Positions 1 through 8,867 of a stretch of DNA of 42,363 nt are shown piece by piece; the first letter of the stretch is position 1; every line of letters begins with the position of its first letter. Under the pieces are notes generated by a model. It was not told the DNA's origin, ran no database searches, and worked only from the letters and a program-made list of their open reading frames with translations. The translations under genes were made by a program, and so were the position numbers. Where the stretch lies: contig CANHJH010000003.1 of NCBI GenBank assembly GCA_947460365.1, forward strand, positions 1 through 42,363, read 5' to 3'. Origin of the DNA: Sphingobacteriia bacterium. GTDB taxonomy: Bacteria > Bacteroidota > Bacteroidia > Chitinophagales > Chitinophagaceae.

Positions 1-197
1 CTGTAAGTCAAAATGGAATTGTATAAGTTGAAGGAAGGTTTGGTGAGCGTCCTGATATGCCTCTTGAGTTATATGATGCCCTATCTGCAACTTAGATCCC
101 TCTATCCATCCCCATCAATATCTATTTGATCTAAATAATCAAACCATTTTGGTGGATTATTTGAATCTCCAAGTAATGGTTTGGTTGCTTTATCCAA
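1..197 (-). pseudogene. Possible frameshifted coding remnant with an EF-hand-like loop
   Basis: On the minus strand one frame is open from a TTG at 197-195 to a TAG at 104-102. It reads protein-like and ends in WFDYLDQIDIDGDG. A second minus frame is open from about 113 to the window edge and continues sensibly as WIEGSKLQIGHH. Joining the two with one frame slip near 105-113 gives DIDGDGWIEGSK, which fits the calcium-binding pattern D-x-D-x-D-G-x-I of EF-hand or dockerin loops. A stop codon lies just upstream of the TTG, so no longer N-terminus exists in that frame. This may be a decayed gene, a gene start with a sequencing error, or chance. Only about 65 codons are visible and the family is not recognised. 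Confidence 0.3.
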
Positions 198-223
198 TAT
201 ATTGTGATGTTACATCACTAAAA

Positions 224-1477
224 CTAATCTAATTTCATATCATAATATTGAACCCTATCTCTTACGCTACATTTCCATTTACCGACTTTATAATCCCCAC
301 TTGAAACGAAAGTGCCGTTTTTTCTTAAGTACATTTCACAGCTAAAAGGGCCTTGTAAATCTAAATCACAATCTTCGTAATGAAATATGCATGCCTCTTT
401 CTTTACTTCATAGCCTTTGGCTTCGTTCTTGGCTAAATAATTATCTGCATCTACTAATTCTTTGAAATAGGTAACGGGTATATCATTTTTGTCTACGATT
501 ACGAATATTATTTTTTGTCTAGAATTTTGAACACATGACGGCCAACCACTTATAGAAACATTAATTTGTGAACTATAGGCCCTATTGGGATTTATAGCTG
601 GTATATTTGAATTTTCTGATTCAATGCTGACTGTATTGGATTGCTGTGATACACCCAATTCATTAGTATTTTGCTGTATTTTTTTAGTGCTAGATGGTAC
701 ATTTCCTATATCTTTAATACATCTAACAGAATTACCATAATTTGTTGACTTATACAGGGAATAATTACCCCTTCCTAGTTCTTCATAATCAGCATTAAGT
801 TCAAAGTATTCAACCTCGTTATATAGATCGGTTAAACACCACCATGAACCCCAGTTGCCTTGTCCCTTAAATTCGTCAAACTTACGTTGTCCCGAAGGTA
901 AACCCGAAAAATTAAAACTATTTATACCATTACCAGAGAATATAACCTGCTTTGCAAAATTACTTTGCACAGTCTCATGGTCTTTACATACATTACAAGC
1001 AATTTTTCTTCTGAATTCTGCACTCCAATCAGCACAATTAGTACATTTAACTTTACCAGGGATCCACCTTTTACTATCAATCCAACCGTGCGTGCTTTTT
1101 AATTTTTTACCTGCATTATCGGCTCCAATAAATCGCTCTAAATTTTCCCATTCTTTTTTCGAAGGTATATGATATCCTATTGGCGCCAATCCTCTTTCAT
1201 CTATCACTGCATACATGTTGTATAATTTACCATATTTATTTCCATTTTCAACATTAAAATTATAATAACACCAAGCCGGTTGTTTATTTCTAGCAGCATT
1301 TTCCCATTCTTCATGCGTCTTGGCTTCAAAAATCTTATCACCATTACGGAATACTGCTACAGCTAAATTTTTTGATTGCCAAGTTTGTAAACCTATTTTC
1401 ACATCAGGATTTGTCTGGCAAAAACAACAAATTTTGGAGAGAAAAAATAAAAAGTTTAATAATAAGCAATGCTTCAT
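224..1477 (-). CDS. Secreted FISUMP-domain protein with two CxxC pairs
   Basis: The ATG at 1477 was chosen because it starts a signal peptide (MKHCLLLNFLFFLSKICCFCQ); an upstream ATG at 1516 would put a polar stretch before it. The mature part begins with IGLQTWQSKNLAV and continues through WCYYN, YGKLYNMYAV, GYHIPSKKEW, FSGLPSGQR and GNSVRCIKD. These are the hallmarks of the Fibrobacter succinogenes major paralogous (FISUMP) domain found in secreted Bacteroidota and Fibrobacter proteins. At residues 145-164 the domain carries C-x2-C-x12-C-x2-C (CTNC and CNVC), which could bind a metal or form disulfides. The C-terminal 130 residues form a separate cysteine-containing region of unknown kind. 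FISUMP function is not established. It is divergent from the TonB-dependent receptor. Family call is firm; role unknown. Confidence 0.8.
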   Translation of the reverse strand: MKHCLLLNFLFFLSKICCFCQTNPDVKIGLQTWQSKNLAVAVFRNGDKIFEAKTHEEWENAARNKQPAWCYYNFNVENGNKYGKLYNMYAVIDERGLAPIGYHIPSKKEWENLERFIGADNAGKKLKSTHGWIDSKRWIPGKVKCTNCADWSAEFRRKIACNVCKDHETVQSNFAKQVIFSGNGINSFNFSGLPSGQRKFDEFKGQGNWGSWWCLTDLYNEVEYFELNADYEELGRGNYSLYKSTNYGNSVRCIKDIGNVPSSTKKIQQNTNELGVSQQSNTVSIESENSNIPAINPNRAYSSQINVSISGWPSCVQNSRQKIIFVIVDKNDIPVTYFKELVDADNYLAKNEAKGYEVKKEACIFHYEDCDLDLQGPFSCEMYLRKNGTFVSSGDYKVGKWKCSVRDRVQYYDMKLD

Positions 1478-1605
1478 TTCATTACAATTATGCAATGAAT
1501 TTAAGACTTTTATCAATTATATGTTATTTTAAAATGACCATTCCTATTAACTAACTATTTTCCAACCTAAAACACCCTTAAACCATATCTTCGCAAAAAA
1601 TTAAT
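1478..1605. promoter_or_regulatory. Divergent promoter region, with a candidate -7 box TATCTTCG for the receptor
   Basis: This AT-rich 128-bp gap separates the divergent FISUMP and TonB-receptor genes and must hold both promoters. TATCTTCG at 1586-1593 differs by one base from the Bacteroidota -7 consensus TAnnTTTG and lies 12 bases before the receptor ATG, which would leave a very short leader. No convincing -33 TTG element was seen at the right distance, so the exact site is tentative. Confidence 0.3.
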
Positions 1606-3516
1606 ATGCGAAAACAGCTTTTTATATTTTTTTTACTTCTTTTCATCAATTTGAATGATTTGGTGTTAGCACAATCGGTAGAGCTAGATTCTGTAACTGT
1701 TACAGCAAGTATAATCCCTCAAAAAGAAAAAGAAACAGGCAGAAATATATTAAGTATTAGTGGCAGCAATATTCAACAACTTCCAATTAACAGCATCGAT
1801 GAATTACTAAAGTATTTACCCGGAATTGAAGTGCAACAAAGAGGCCCACAGGGCTCACAAAGCGATATAATAATCAGAGGCGGGACTTTTCAGCAAGTAT
1901 TGGTAGTCATTGATGGAGTTCGATTAAATGAGCCATTAACAGGGCATTTTAATGGTAATATTCCATTGCATCCTGCTGATATTAAACAAATTGACATAAT
2001 AAAAGGAGCCGCAGCTGCAGTGTATGGATCCGAAGCAGTAGGTGGGGTCATCAATATCATCACCCATCATAAAGATGTCATTAAAAATACTGCTCTACAT
2101 GCGGGATTTAAATGGGGCAGTTTTGGGCAAAAGAATGCCAATATTTGGTTGAAATTCAATAAAAATAAATGGGGGTTAAGTATTTCAGCGGTTTCTAATA
2201 AGGCAGATGGTGAAACACTTAGAGGCACGACCGGCTATTTTAAAAATGAGTTCCTTACTGCAAAGTTCGATTATATTTTTAAACATAATTGGAAACTCAA
2301 TTTATTGCATATTACTAGCGCAAATGATTTCAATGCACAAAATTTTTATACAACCTTTAAAAGCGATACTGCTGCTGAAACTGTAAAAAGTAGTTGGACA
2401 AAAATTAGTATCAGTAAGGAACAACATAAGATCTTATTCAAAACGGATGTTTCATATAAAAAATTAAATGACTTTTATCGATTCAATCCGACAGGAGCAT
2501 TTAATCAAAATCATTCCAGCTTATTCATGGTTCAGTCTCAAATTGTTTATAAAATGAACGCTAATCATCAATTAGCCACCGGATTACAATTTATTAACAA
2601 GAAAATAGTTTCAAATGACCGAGGGAATCATGAATTAGCACATGCTGGCAGTTTTATAGTGTTAACCCATAAATTTTGGAACAATTTCAACGTAAATGAA
2701 AGCATAAGAATTGATTGGGATCAGAGTTATGGCTGGGTGGTTATACCTCAGTTAAATAGTTCATGGGTAAAAAAGAATTTTACAGTTCGTTCTTCAATTG
2801 GCAGGGGTGTTAGGGATGCTGATTTCACAGAACGCTATAATAATTATAATAAACAGTTGGTAACATCTGGCAGCATTGGTAACCCTTACTTGCAAACCGA
2901 AAAGTCTTGGAGCTACGAGCTAGGATTAGATTACCGAGTTTCGGTTGATTTTAAATGGGGGACTACTTTTTTTTATAGAGATCAACGTAATCTGATAGAT
3001 TGGTTACCGACCGATTATAGCCTAATGCCGCGAACAGTAAACTTAGTTCCTAACGGTAATTACTCGTTGGCAAACAATTTGTCTTCTGTTCAAACGAGTG
3101 GCATAGAAACAGACCTTACGTATACCAAATCTTGGTCAGAAAAAACGAAATTACAATGTATGACAGGCCTTGTTTGGTTAAATTCAAAAGACGCAAATAA
3201 AATGCCTTCATTTTATATTTCTTCTCATGCAAAATTCTTATGGAATCAGCAACTTGTATTGCAAATGGGTAAGCTGCAATTGGCTGTTAATAGTGTGTAT
3301 AAAGTTCGCAACAAACAAGCCGCATCTGCCATTAACACAGAACTTTCAGAAAATTATTTTCTACTCAATAGTAAATTTTCCTATCACGTAAATAATAGGC
3401 ATGCGAGCATATTTTTAGAATCATCTAATTTATTAGATACTAAGTACAGTGATTTATTGGGGGCGCTTATGCCCGGAAGATGGGTTTGTGCCGGGGTGCA
3501 AATAAAATTGCAATAA
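1606..3516 (+). CDS. TonB-dependent outer-membrane receptor (BtuB/siderophore-like size)
   Basis: An active transporter of the outer membrane that uses TonB energy to import a scarce ligand. Residues 1-23 are a signal peptide ending LVLAQ. A TonB-box-like stretch (DSVTVTAS) follows at 28-35, then a plug domain to about residue 155 with DIIIRGG, VLVVIDGVRLNEP, AAAVYGSEAVGGVINI. The rest is a 22-strand-type barrel ending in a typical aromatic-rich strand (GRWVCAGVQIKLQ). At 636 residues it matches the short BtuB/siderophore class. It is much shorter than SusC proteins, and no SusD gene adjoins it. No cobalamin riboswitch fits in the short leader. It lies upstream of a sialidase-like gene, so it could import a sugar ligand, but the ligand cannot be told from sequence. 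Confidence 0.88.
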   Translation: MRKQLFIFFLLLFINLNDLVLAQSVELDSVTVTASIIPQKEKETGRNILSISGSNIQQLPINSIDELLKYLPGIEVQQRGPQGSQSDIIIRGGTFQQVLVVIDGVRLNEPLTGHFNGNIPLHPADIKQIDIIKGAAAAVYGSEAVGGVINIITHHKDVIKNTALHAGFKWGSFGQKNANIWLKFNKNKWGLSISAVSNKADGETLRGTTGYFKNEFLTAKFDYIFKHNWKLNLLHITSANDFNAQNFYTTFKSDTAAETVKSSWTKISISKEQHKILFKTDVSYKKLNDFYRFNPTGAFNQNHSSLFMVQSQIVYKMNANHQLATGLQFINKKIVSNDRGNHELAHAGSFIVLTHKFWNNFNVNESIRIDWDQSYGWVVIPQLNSSWVKKNFTVRSSIGRGVRDADFTERYNNYNKQLVTSGSIGNPYLQTEKSWSYELGLDYRVSVDFKWGTTFFYRDQRNLIDWLPTDYSLMPRTVNLVPNGNYSLANNLSSVQTSGIETDLTYTKSWSEKTKLQCMTGLVWLNSKDANKMPSFYISSHAKFLWNQQLVLQMGKLQLAVNSVYKVRNKQAASAINTELSENYFLLNSKFSYHVNNRHASIFLESSNLLDTKYSDLLGALMPGRWVCAGVQIKLQ

Positions 3517-3675
3517 AATAAACTGATGCATGTTTAACTATTTAATTTTTGTGAATAAATTGGCACAGTAAACTCTATCTGGAGAATTTATTTACACGTA
3601 TTTTAGTGTAGTATAGGAGATGGTTAGGAATATTGAAAAAATACCCTTAATTACCCATTCAACTAAATAATTAAG
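3517..3675. other. Intergenic region between receptor and sialidase-like gene
   Basis: An AT-rich 159-bp gap. No hairpin terminator, riboswitch or convincing promoter box was found. It is long enough to hold a promoter for the sialidase-like gene and so makes it uncertain that this gene is cotranscribed with the receptor. Confidence 0.4.
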
Positions 3676-4716
3676 ATGCATAGAAAGAATTGTTTATTAT
3701 GTTTCATGTTGTTATTGTGTTCCTTAACCGGGGCACAAAATGCTGAAAAGACATTCAAAAAAAGGCTACAGGTTTTATCTACTGTTTTTATTGACTCCAT
3801 TCCGGTAACGCCCTCTTGCCATGCTTCTAATATAATTGAAATACCCGGTGGCTTTATGGCTACCTGGTTTGGTGGTGAACATGAAAGTCATCCATTGGTA
3901 GGTATTTATATAGCTAAGTTTTTAAATGGTAAATGGAGCACCCCTAAAGAAGTGGCCAATGGAAAGCAGTTTAATGGCAAACAATTTCCTACTTATAATC
4001 CGGTGTTGCAAAGATATCCGGATGGAGAAATTGTATTGTTTTATAAAGTGGGCCCCGGACCCAGTGCTTGGTGGGGAATGCTAACAAGAACAACTGACAA
4101 TGGAAATACCTGGTCGGCCCTGGAAAAATTACCTAATCAAATTTTCGGACCCATTAAAAACAAGGCCTATTTAACCGCAAGTGGAGTGCTTATTTGTCCT
4201 TCTAGTTCGGAAGACAGTGGTTGGAGAACTCATGTAGAATTTACCGCTGATAAAGGTAAAACATGGAAAAGAACCTTAGCACTGAACAATTCAAAAGATA
4301 TGGGAATTATACAGCCTGCATTACTGATCCATTCTGATAAACATATGCAAATGCTGATGCGGAGCCAGCAAGATACCATCATGTCTGTTGAATCTTATGA
4401 TGGTGGCCAACATTGGGATAAGCCGGTTCGGTCAACATTGCCTAATCCCAATTCAGGTATCGATGCGGTTACACATTCATCGGGTCTGCATATTTTAGTT
4501 TATAATCCCACTCGTAAAGATGGATTAGATCGGGGTGAACTAGCAGTAGCAATTTCTAAAGATGGTAAGAGATGGGATCATCAGTTAACATTGGAAAGAG
4601 AAAAGGGGAGTGAATTTTCATACCCTGCAATCATAGAGGATAAGAAGCATAATCTTCAGATTACGTATACTTGGAATCGAAAACGGATTAAACATGTAGT
4701 TGTACAGTTGAATTAA
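3676..4716 (+). CDS. Secreted BNR/sialidase-superfamily protein
   Basis: A six-bladed beta-propeller of the BNR_2 (sialidase-like) type, probably a glycoside-active enzyme outside the cytoplasm. Residues 1-20 look like a signal peptide ending LTGAQ. Four Asp-box-like motifs are visible: TTDNGNTW (139-146), TADKGKTW (190-197), SYDGGQHW (about 240-247) and SKDGKRW (294-300). The N-terminal part has CHASNIIEIPGGFMATWFGG, typical of the branch usually annotated as exo-alpha-sialidase. The classical FRIP arginine of GH33 sialidases is not seen near the N-terminus, so true sialidase activity should not be assumed; other BNR_2 members act on different sugars. It lies between a TonB receptor and a FAD oxidoreductase in the same direction. 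Confidence 0.8.
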   Translation: MHRKNCLLCFMLLLCSLTGAQNAEKTFKKRLQVLSTVFIDSIPVTPSCHASNIIEIPGGFMATWFGGEHESHPLVGIYIAKFLNGKWSTPKEVANGKQFNGKQFPTYNPVLQRYPDGEIVLFYKVGPGPSAWWGMLTRTTDNGNTWSALEKLPNQIFGPIKNKAYLTASGVLICPSSSEDSGWRTHVEFTADKGKTWKRTLALNNSKDMGIIQPALLIHSDKHMQMLMRSQQDTIMSVESYDGGQHWDKPVRSTLPNPNSGIDAVTHSSGLHILVYNPTRKDGLDRGELAVAISKDGKRWDHQLTLEREKGSEFSYPAIIEDKKHNLQITYTWNRKRIKHVVVQLN

Positions 4717-4791
4717 TCAGGAATTGGAATTTGATTTAAAAATAGTATTTTAATATCCGTTTATTTTATGACACTTTTTAAAACAGATAAA

Positions 4792-6693
4792 ATGAATAAA
4801 ATATTTGCTTTTATATTTTTTGTTTCAACCATAGGCACTGCAATTGCTCAACCAAAATATATGGTAGATGTGTTAGTGGTAGGTGGTGGCACTTCCGGTA
4901 TTGCTGCTGGTATTCAGTCAGCTCGAATGGGGGTTAAAACAATGATAGTTGAAGAAACTCCCTGGTTAGGTGGTATGATTACAGCTGCAGGTGTTGCTGC
5001 ATTTGATGGTAATCATCAAATGCCTTCAGGAATTTGGTCTGAATTTAGAGAGCACCTCTATAAATCGTATGGGGGGGCAAAAAAAGTTGAAACTGGTTGG
5101 GTAAGCAATACTTTGTTTGAACCACATGTTGGCGATAGTATTTTTAAAATGATGGCTTCTAAATGTTCAGCGTTACAAGTATTGTATCACTATCGATTTG
5201 TAAAAGCTATTGTAAAAAGTAATACAGTACTCGGTGGGGTTTTTGAACATACTTTAACCGGTAAACAAATTACGGTGCTAGCTAAACAAGTAATTGACGC
5301 TACTGAGTTGGGTGATGTGATGGCAAATGCAAAAATTCCCTTTAATGTTGGTATGGAAGCAAACAGTTTAACCGGAGAAAATGTTACCGTAACTGAAACA
5401 AACGATATTATTCAAGATTTAACTTATGTGGCAATTTTAAAAGATTATGGGATAGGTGTAGACTGTACGCTTGTGAAGCCCGACAACTATGATCCTATGG
5501 AGTTTGATTGTTGTTGCAATGAATTTTGCGGCACTTCAAGCAAACTATATTCAAATGTAACTGCACAAAAAATGCTTGAATATGGAAAGTTGCCAAACAA
5601 AAAATACATGATTAATTGGCCTAGTAACGGCAATGATTATTATGTAAATCTCCTGACAATAAATGCAGGTCAGCAAGCCATTGAAATAAGTAAAGCAAAG
5701 GCAAAAACACTTCGTTTTATATATTATATCCAGACCCGTTTAGGGTTTAAGCATCTTGGCTTAGCAGATGATGAATTCCCCACTTCCGATCGACTGCCAT
5801 TGATACCCTATCACAGAGAAGGCAGAAGATTGGCCGGCATCGTTCGATTTAAAGTGCAGGATATTGCCAAACCATTTGAACAAAAAAATGCCTTATATAG
5901 AACAGGTATTTCTGTAGGAGATTATCCGATTGATCATCATCATAGACAAAACGAAAAAGCACCTCAACACTTAGATTTTTATCCGGTCCCTTCATTTAAT
6001 GTGCCTTTGGGTGCTTTAATCCCTCCAAATTATACGGGTATAATAGTTGCAGAAAAGGGGATTAGTGTAAGTAATTTAGTTAATGGCAGTACAAGATTAC
6101 AACCTTGTGTAATGCTTACCGGACAAGCTGCAGGAGTATTGGCAGCATTATGTGTAAAACAAAATAAGCCAGCAGTACAAATTCCCGTGAGGCAAGTACA
6201 GTCTGTTTTGTTAGATGCGCATGCTTATATAATGCCCTATTTCGATGTGCCTGCTTCAAGTATACATTTTGCTGCTGTTCAGCGAATTGGTGCAACCGGT
6301 ATATTAAAGGGGAAAGGAGTGCCCTATAAGTGGGCAAATCAAACTTGGTTTAATCCTGATTCAACTATTAGTAATGCTGTATTTGCTGATGGATTTAAAC
6401 CTTTTGGCTTTGTACAATCTAATACCAATAATCTAACAATTGGAGATGCAATTTCAGCTGTTTTTTCAGTAACCCAAAAAAATAAATCATCAATTAGTCA
6501 AACGAAATGGAATTTAAACAATCAACAAGCATTAATTGAACAGATAAAAATGAAGTGGGCTGAGTGGAACTTTACCAATTTTAATATCAATAGGACAATA
6601 ACAAGACTTGAACTAGCCGTTCTTTTAGATAGTACTATACATCCATTTGAATCATGGAGTATTGATCATCATGGATTTTATAAGAAATCATGA
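4792..6693 (+). CDS. Secreted FAD-dependent oxidoreductase (FAD_oxidored family)
   Basis: A flavoprotein of the PF12831 type, which in Bacteroidota is often found in glycan-use loci; its reaction there is generally not known. The ATG at 4792 begins a clean signal peptide (MNKIFAFIFFVSTIGTAIAQ); an upstream in-frame ATG at 4768 would only add polar residues. The Rossmann motif VVGGGTSGIAAG lies at about 29-40, followed by EETPWLGGM, and the conserved IDATELGD at about 168-175. Near the C-terminus GSTRLQPCVMLTGQAAGVLAAL is the usual second FAD-contact region. A cysteine cluster, CCCNEFC, sits at about 240-246. The gene ends 17 bp from the convergent GH92 gene. Secreted flavoenzymes imply Tat-independent export with later FAD loading, or periplasmic loading, which is not resolved here. 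Confidence 0.82.
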   Translation: MNKIFAFIFFVSTIGTAIAQPKYMVDVLVVGGGTSGIAAGIQSARMGVKTMIVEETPWLGGMITAAGVAAFDGNHQMPSGIWSEFREHLYKSYGGAKKVETGWVSNTLFEPHVGDSIFKMMASKCSALQVLYHYRFVKAIVKSNTVLGGVFEHTLTGKQITVLAKQVIDATELGDVMANAKIPFNVGMEANSLTGENVTVTETNDIIQDLTYVAILKDYGIGVDCTLVKPDNYDPMEFDCCCNEFCGTSSKLYSNVTAQKMLEYGKLPNKKYMINWPSNGNDYYVNLLTINAGQQAIEISKAKAKTLRFIYYIQTRLGFKHLGLADDEFPTSDRLPLIPYHREGRRLAGIVRFKVQDIAKPFEQKNALYRTGISVGDYPIDHHHRQNEKAPQHLDFYPVPSFNVPLGALIPPNYTGIIVAEKGISVSNLVNGSTRLQPCVMLTGQAAGVLAALCVKQNKPAVQIPVRQVQSVLLDAHAYIMPYFDVPASSIHFAAVQRIGATGILKGKGVPYKWANQTWFNPDSTISNAVFADGFKPFGFVQSNTNNLTIGDAISAVFSVTQKNKSSISQTKWNLNNQQALIEQIKMKWAEWNFTNFNINRTITRLELAVLLDSTIHPFESWSIDHHGFYKKS

Positions 6694-6701
6694 TGATCAA
6701 T
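6661..6701. terminator. Inverted repeat between convergent genes, possible bidirectional terminator
   Basis: A perfect 13-bp inverted repeat (ATTGATCATCATG and its complement) with a 15-base loop spans the last codons of the FAD oxidoreductase and the gap before the GH92 stop. Its site between convergent ends fits a terminator in both directions, but no strong T-run follows either arm, so the function is uncertain. Confidence 0.4.
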
Positions 6702-6710
6702 ACATTTATA

Positions 6711-8867
6711 TTAGTTGAGTTGTATTTCAAGTAGACCGCCTTTTAAAAGCTGTTGATGTGAAATGCTTTTTACAGGTATTGTTTGATGATTGAATTGAAT
6801 AGACTTTATTCCTTTTTGATTATCTGCTTCATTGCCTGTTACTTTTATTTGCAATGTTTTTTTATTTGGTAATTGAATGGTTGCGTCTTTAATTAATGGC
6901 AATCCAAATATATATTCTCCGCTTGCAGGATTCATGGGGTACATGCCTAAACTAGACCACACATACCATGCACTCATTTGACCGCAATCATCATTTCCAC
7001 TCAAACCGTCCGCTCCATTTTTGTACATACTGTCTGTAACAACTTTAATCCATTTTGCCGCTTTTTCCGGATGTCCGAGTGCTGTATACATATAAATGAT
7101 GTGATGACTGGGTTCGTTCCCATGTGCATATTGTCCAATTAATCCGGTAATATCTCCAGAAACATTCTCCCCATGTAGTTCGGAAGGGGCATTAAATAAT
7201 TCATCTAACTTAGCTACAAGTTGTTCTTTACTGCCATATAAAGCCGCAAATCCTTCTATATCATGTGGTACAAAGAAGCTATGTTGCCAGGCCGTCCCCT
7301 CAATATATTGACCATTTTCACCATGTTCACTATTTAATGGATCAAATGGCTCATTAAATAAACCATTGCTGTTTCTGCTGCGCATAAATCCGGTAGACTT
7401 GTCAAATAATTTTTTATAACTCATTGCTCTGTTCATAAATAAGTTATAATCATCCGTTTTGTTTAATTGCTTTGCTACTTGTGCAATGCACCAATCATCA
7501 AACGCATATTCCAAAGTAATGGTTACGCTCCAGCCATGTTTGTCTTGGGGCAGGTATCCATATTGGATATATTCAGGAGTACCACGTTGTTGCTGAAATG
7601 CGCTCTTTCTCATAGCTTCATAAGCTAAGTTGTAATCAAATCCTTTAATGTTTTTAAGTATTGCATCTGCAATTATTGGAATACTGTGATAGCCAGTCAT
7701 GGTATTCGTTTCCCAGGTACTTAAATCCCAAACAGGTAACAATCCATTGTCTTCATATAATTGCAGCATACTGTTGATCATATCGGGCAACTTATCGGGC
7801 TGCGTTATGGTGAATAGTGGATTCAATGCCCTGAAAACATCCCACTGTGAAAATACCGTATATTTATTTTTTCCTTTTTTAAATTGTAAGGTTTTATTAT
7901 CGTGTGTTTGATAGCTTCCGTTTGCATCACTCTGTAGAACAGGAGCCAGACATGTTCTGTATAAAGCAGTATAAAATCTTTCTGCAAATGCCCGATCATT
8001 TGTGTTGATTTTAATCTTTTGCAATTCATTTTCCCATAATAAATTGGCACTTTTAACAGCATTTTCAAATGAAACGGCTTGATATTTATTTAGTTCAGAC
8101 AATGCATTCTCCGTACTTACAGTGCTAATAGCAACCTTTGATACCAATGGGTTTTTAGTCGAAAATTGTAATGCTAATTGTACCAATTTGCCATGTGCTG
8201 TATTGTTTGTTTGAGAGGTATCGTTTAAGAAAACATGCTGTTTAATGGGCGTGTTGAATTTAGCAGCAAAATATATTTTTTGACCTTTAGCCCAACCATT
8301 GCTGAAACGATAACCTATTATGGTATAATCATCTATGATAGATAGCATACCAGCTGTACTACCATCCCAATTAATTCTAAAACCCATATCAAATTTTAGC
8401 CAGCCATTATTATTCGGGAAAGTATATTGATGAAATCCAGTTCTTTCTGCTGCAGTTAACTCGCAATTGATGCCATTATTAAGTTTTACTGAATAATGGC
8501 CTGGTCGGGCTTTTTCATTCTTGTGGTCAAAAGGGCTTTTTATTTTTACCTTTCTCATCTCATTAGTGTCAATTAAAGGCAATACCGAAATGTCGCACCA
8601 ATCTCCAATACCGGTTCCACTTAAATGTGTATGGCTAAATCCAGCAATTGTTTTACTACTGTAATGGTATCCTCCACACCAGTCCCAACCTTCATCACCA
8701 TTGTCCGGGCTCAATTGAACCATACCAAAGGGAACTGTGGCTCCAGGATAAACATGGCCATGACCTCCAGTACCTAAAAATGGGTCTACAAATTGGGTTA
8801 GTTTTTGTCCATCTGTGTTGGAAACACACAAAATACTGATGACGGTTATGAATAAAATTCGTTTCAT
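6711..8867 (-). CDS. GH92 family alpha-mannosidase, secreted
   Basis: A calcium-dependent exo-alpha-mannosidase that removes mannose from glycans such as N-glycans, with inversion. Residues 1-20 form a signal peptide. The GH92 N-domain opens with VDPFLGTGGHGHVYPGATVPFGMVQLSPD (split here as residues 27-55) and continues with GFSHTHLSGTG (77-87). The catalytic domain shows FSQWDVFRALNPL (339-351), EGTAWQHSFFVPHD with the expected acid Glu at 523, GNEPSHHIIYMY (583-594), and SGNDDCGQMSAWYVWSSLG with Asp 626/627 of the base region. The 718-residue length is normal and no key motif is missing. It is transcribed away from the MFS transporter with a 233-bp shared control region. The linkage cut (alpha-1,2, 1,3, 1,4 or 1,6) cannot be told. 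Confidence 0.95.
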   Translation of the reverse strand: MKRILFITVISILCVSNTDGQKLTQFVDPFLGTGGHGHVYPGATVPFGMVQLSPDNGDEGWDWCGGYHYSSKTIAGFSHTHLSGTGIGDWCDISVLPLIDTNEMRKVKIKSPFDHKNEKARPGHYSVKLNNGINCELTAAERTGFHQYTFPNNNGWLKFDMGFRINWDGSTAGMLSIIDDYTIIGYRFSNGWAKGQKIYFAAKFNTPIKQHVFLNDTSQTNNTAHGKLVQLALQFSTKNPLVSKVAISTVSTENALSELNKYQAVSFENAVKSANLLWENELQKIKINTNDRAFAERFYTALYRTCLAPVLQSDANGSYQTHDNKTLQFKKGKNKYTVFSQWDVFRALNPLFTITQPDKLPDMINSMLQLYEDNGLLPVWDLSTWETNTMTGYHSIPIIADAILKNIKGFDYNLAYEAMRKSAFQQQRGTPEYIQYGYLPQDKHGWSVTITLEYAFDDWCIAQVAKQLNKTDDYNLFMNRAMSYKKLFDKSTGFMRSRNSNGLFNEPFDPLNSEHGENGQYIEGTAWQHSFFVPHDIEGFAALYGSKEQLVAKLDELFNAPSELHGENVSGDITGLIGQYAHGNEPSHHIIYMYTALGHPEKAAKWIKVVTDSMYKNGADGLSGNDDCGQMSAWYVWSSLGMYPMNPASGEYIFGLPLIKDATIQLPNKKTLQIKVTGNEADNQKGIKSIQFNHQTIPVKSISHQQLLKGGLLEIQLN

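Noticed and set aside
855-1172. Plus-strand frame of 105 codons inside the FISUMP gene
   Set aside because: Antisense to a well-supported secreted FISUMP protein, with no recognisable family.
1606-3516. Assignment as BtuB (vitamin B12 receptor)
   Set aside because: Size and plug fit, but there is no cobalamin riboswitch or B12 gene nearby and the sequence alone does not fix the ligand.
3676-4716. Assignment as a true GH33 sialidase
   Set aside because: Asp boxes are clear but the N-terminal FRIP arginine was not found, so only the superfamily is called.
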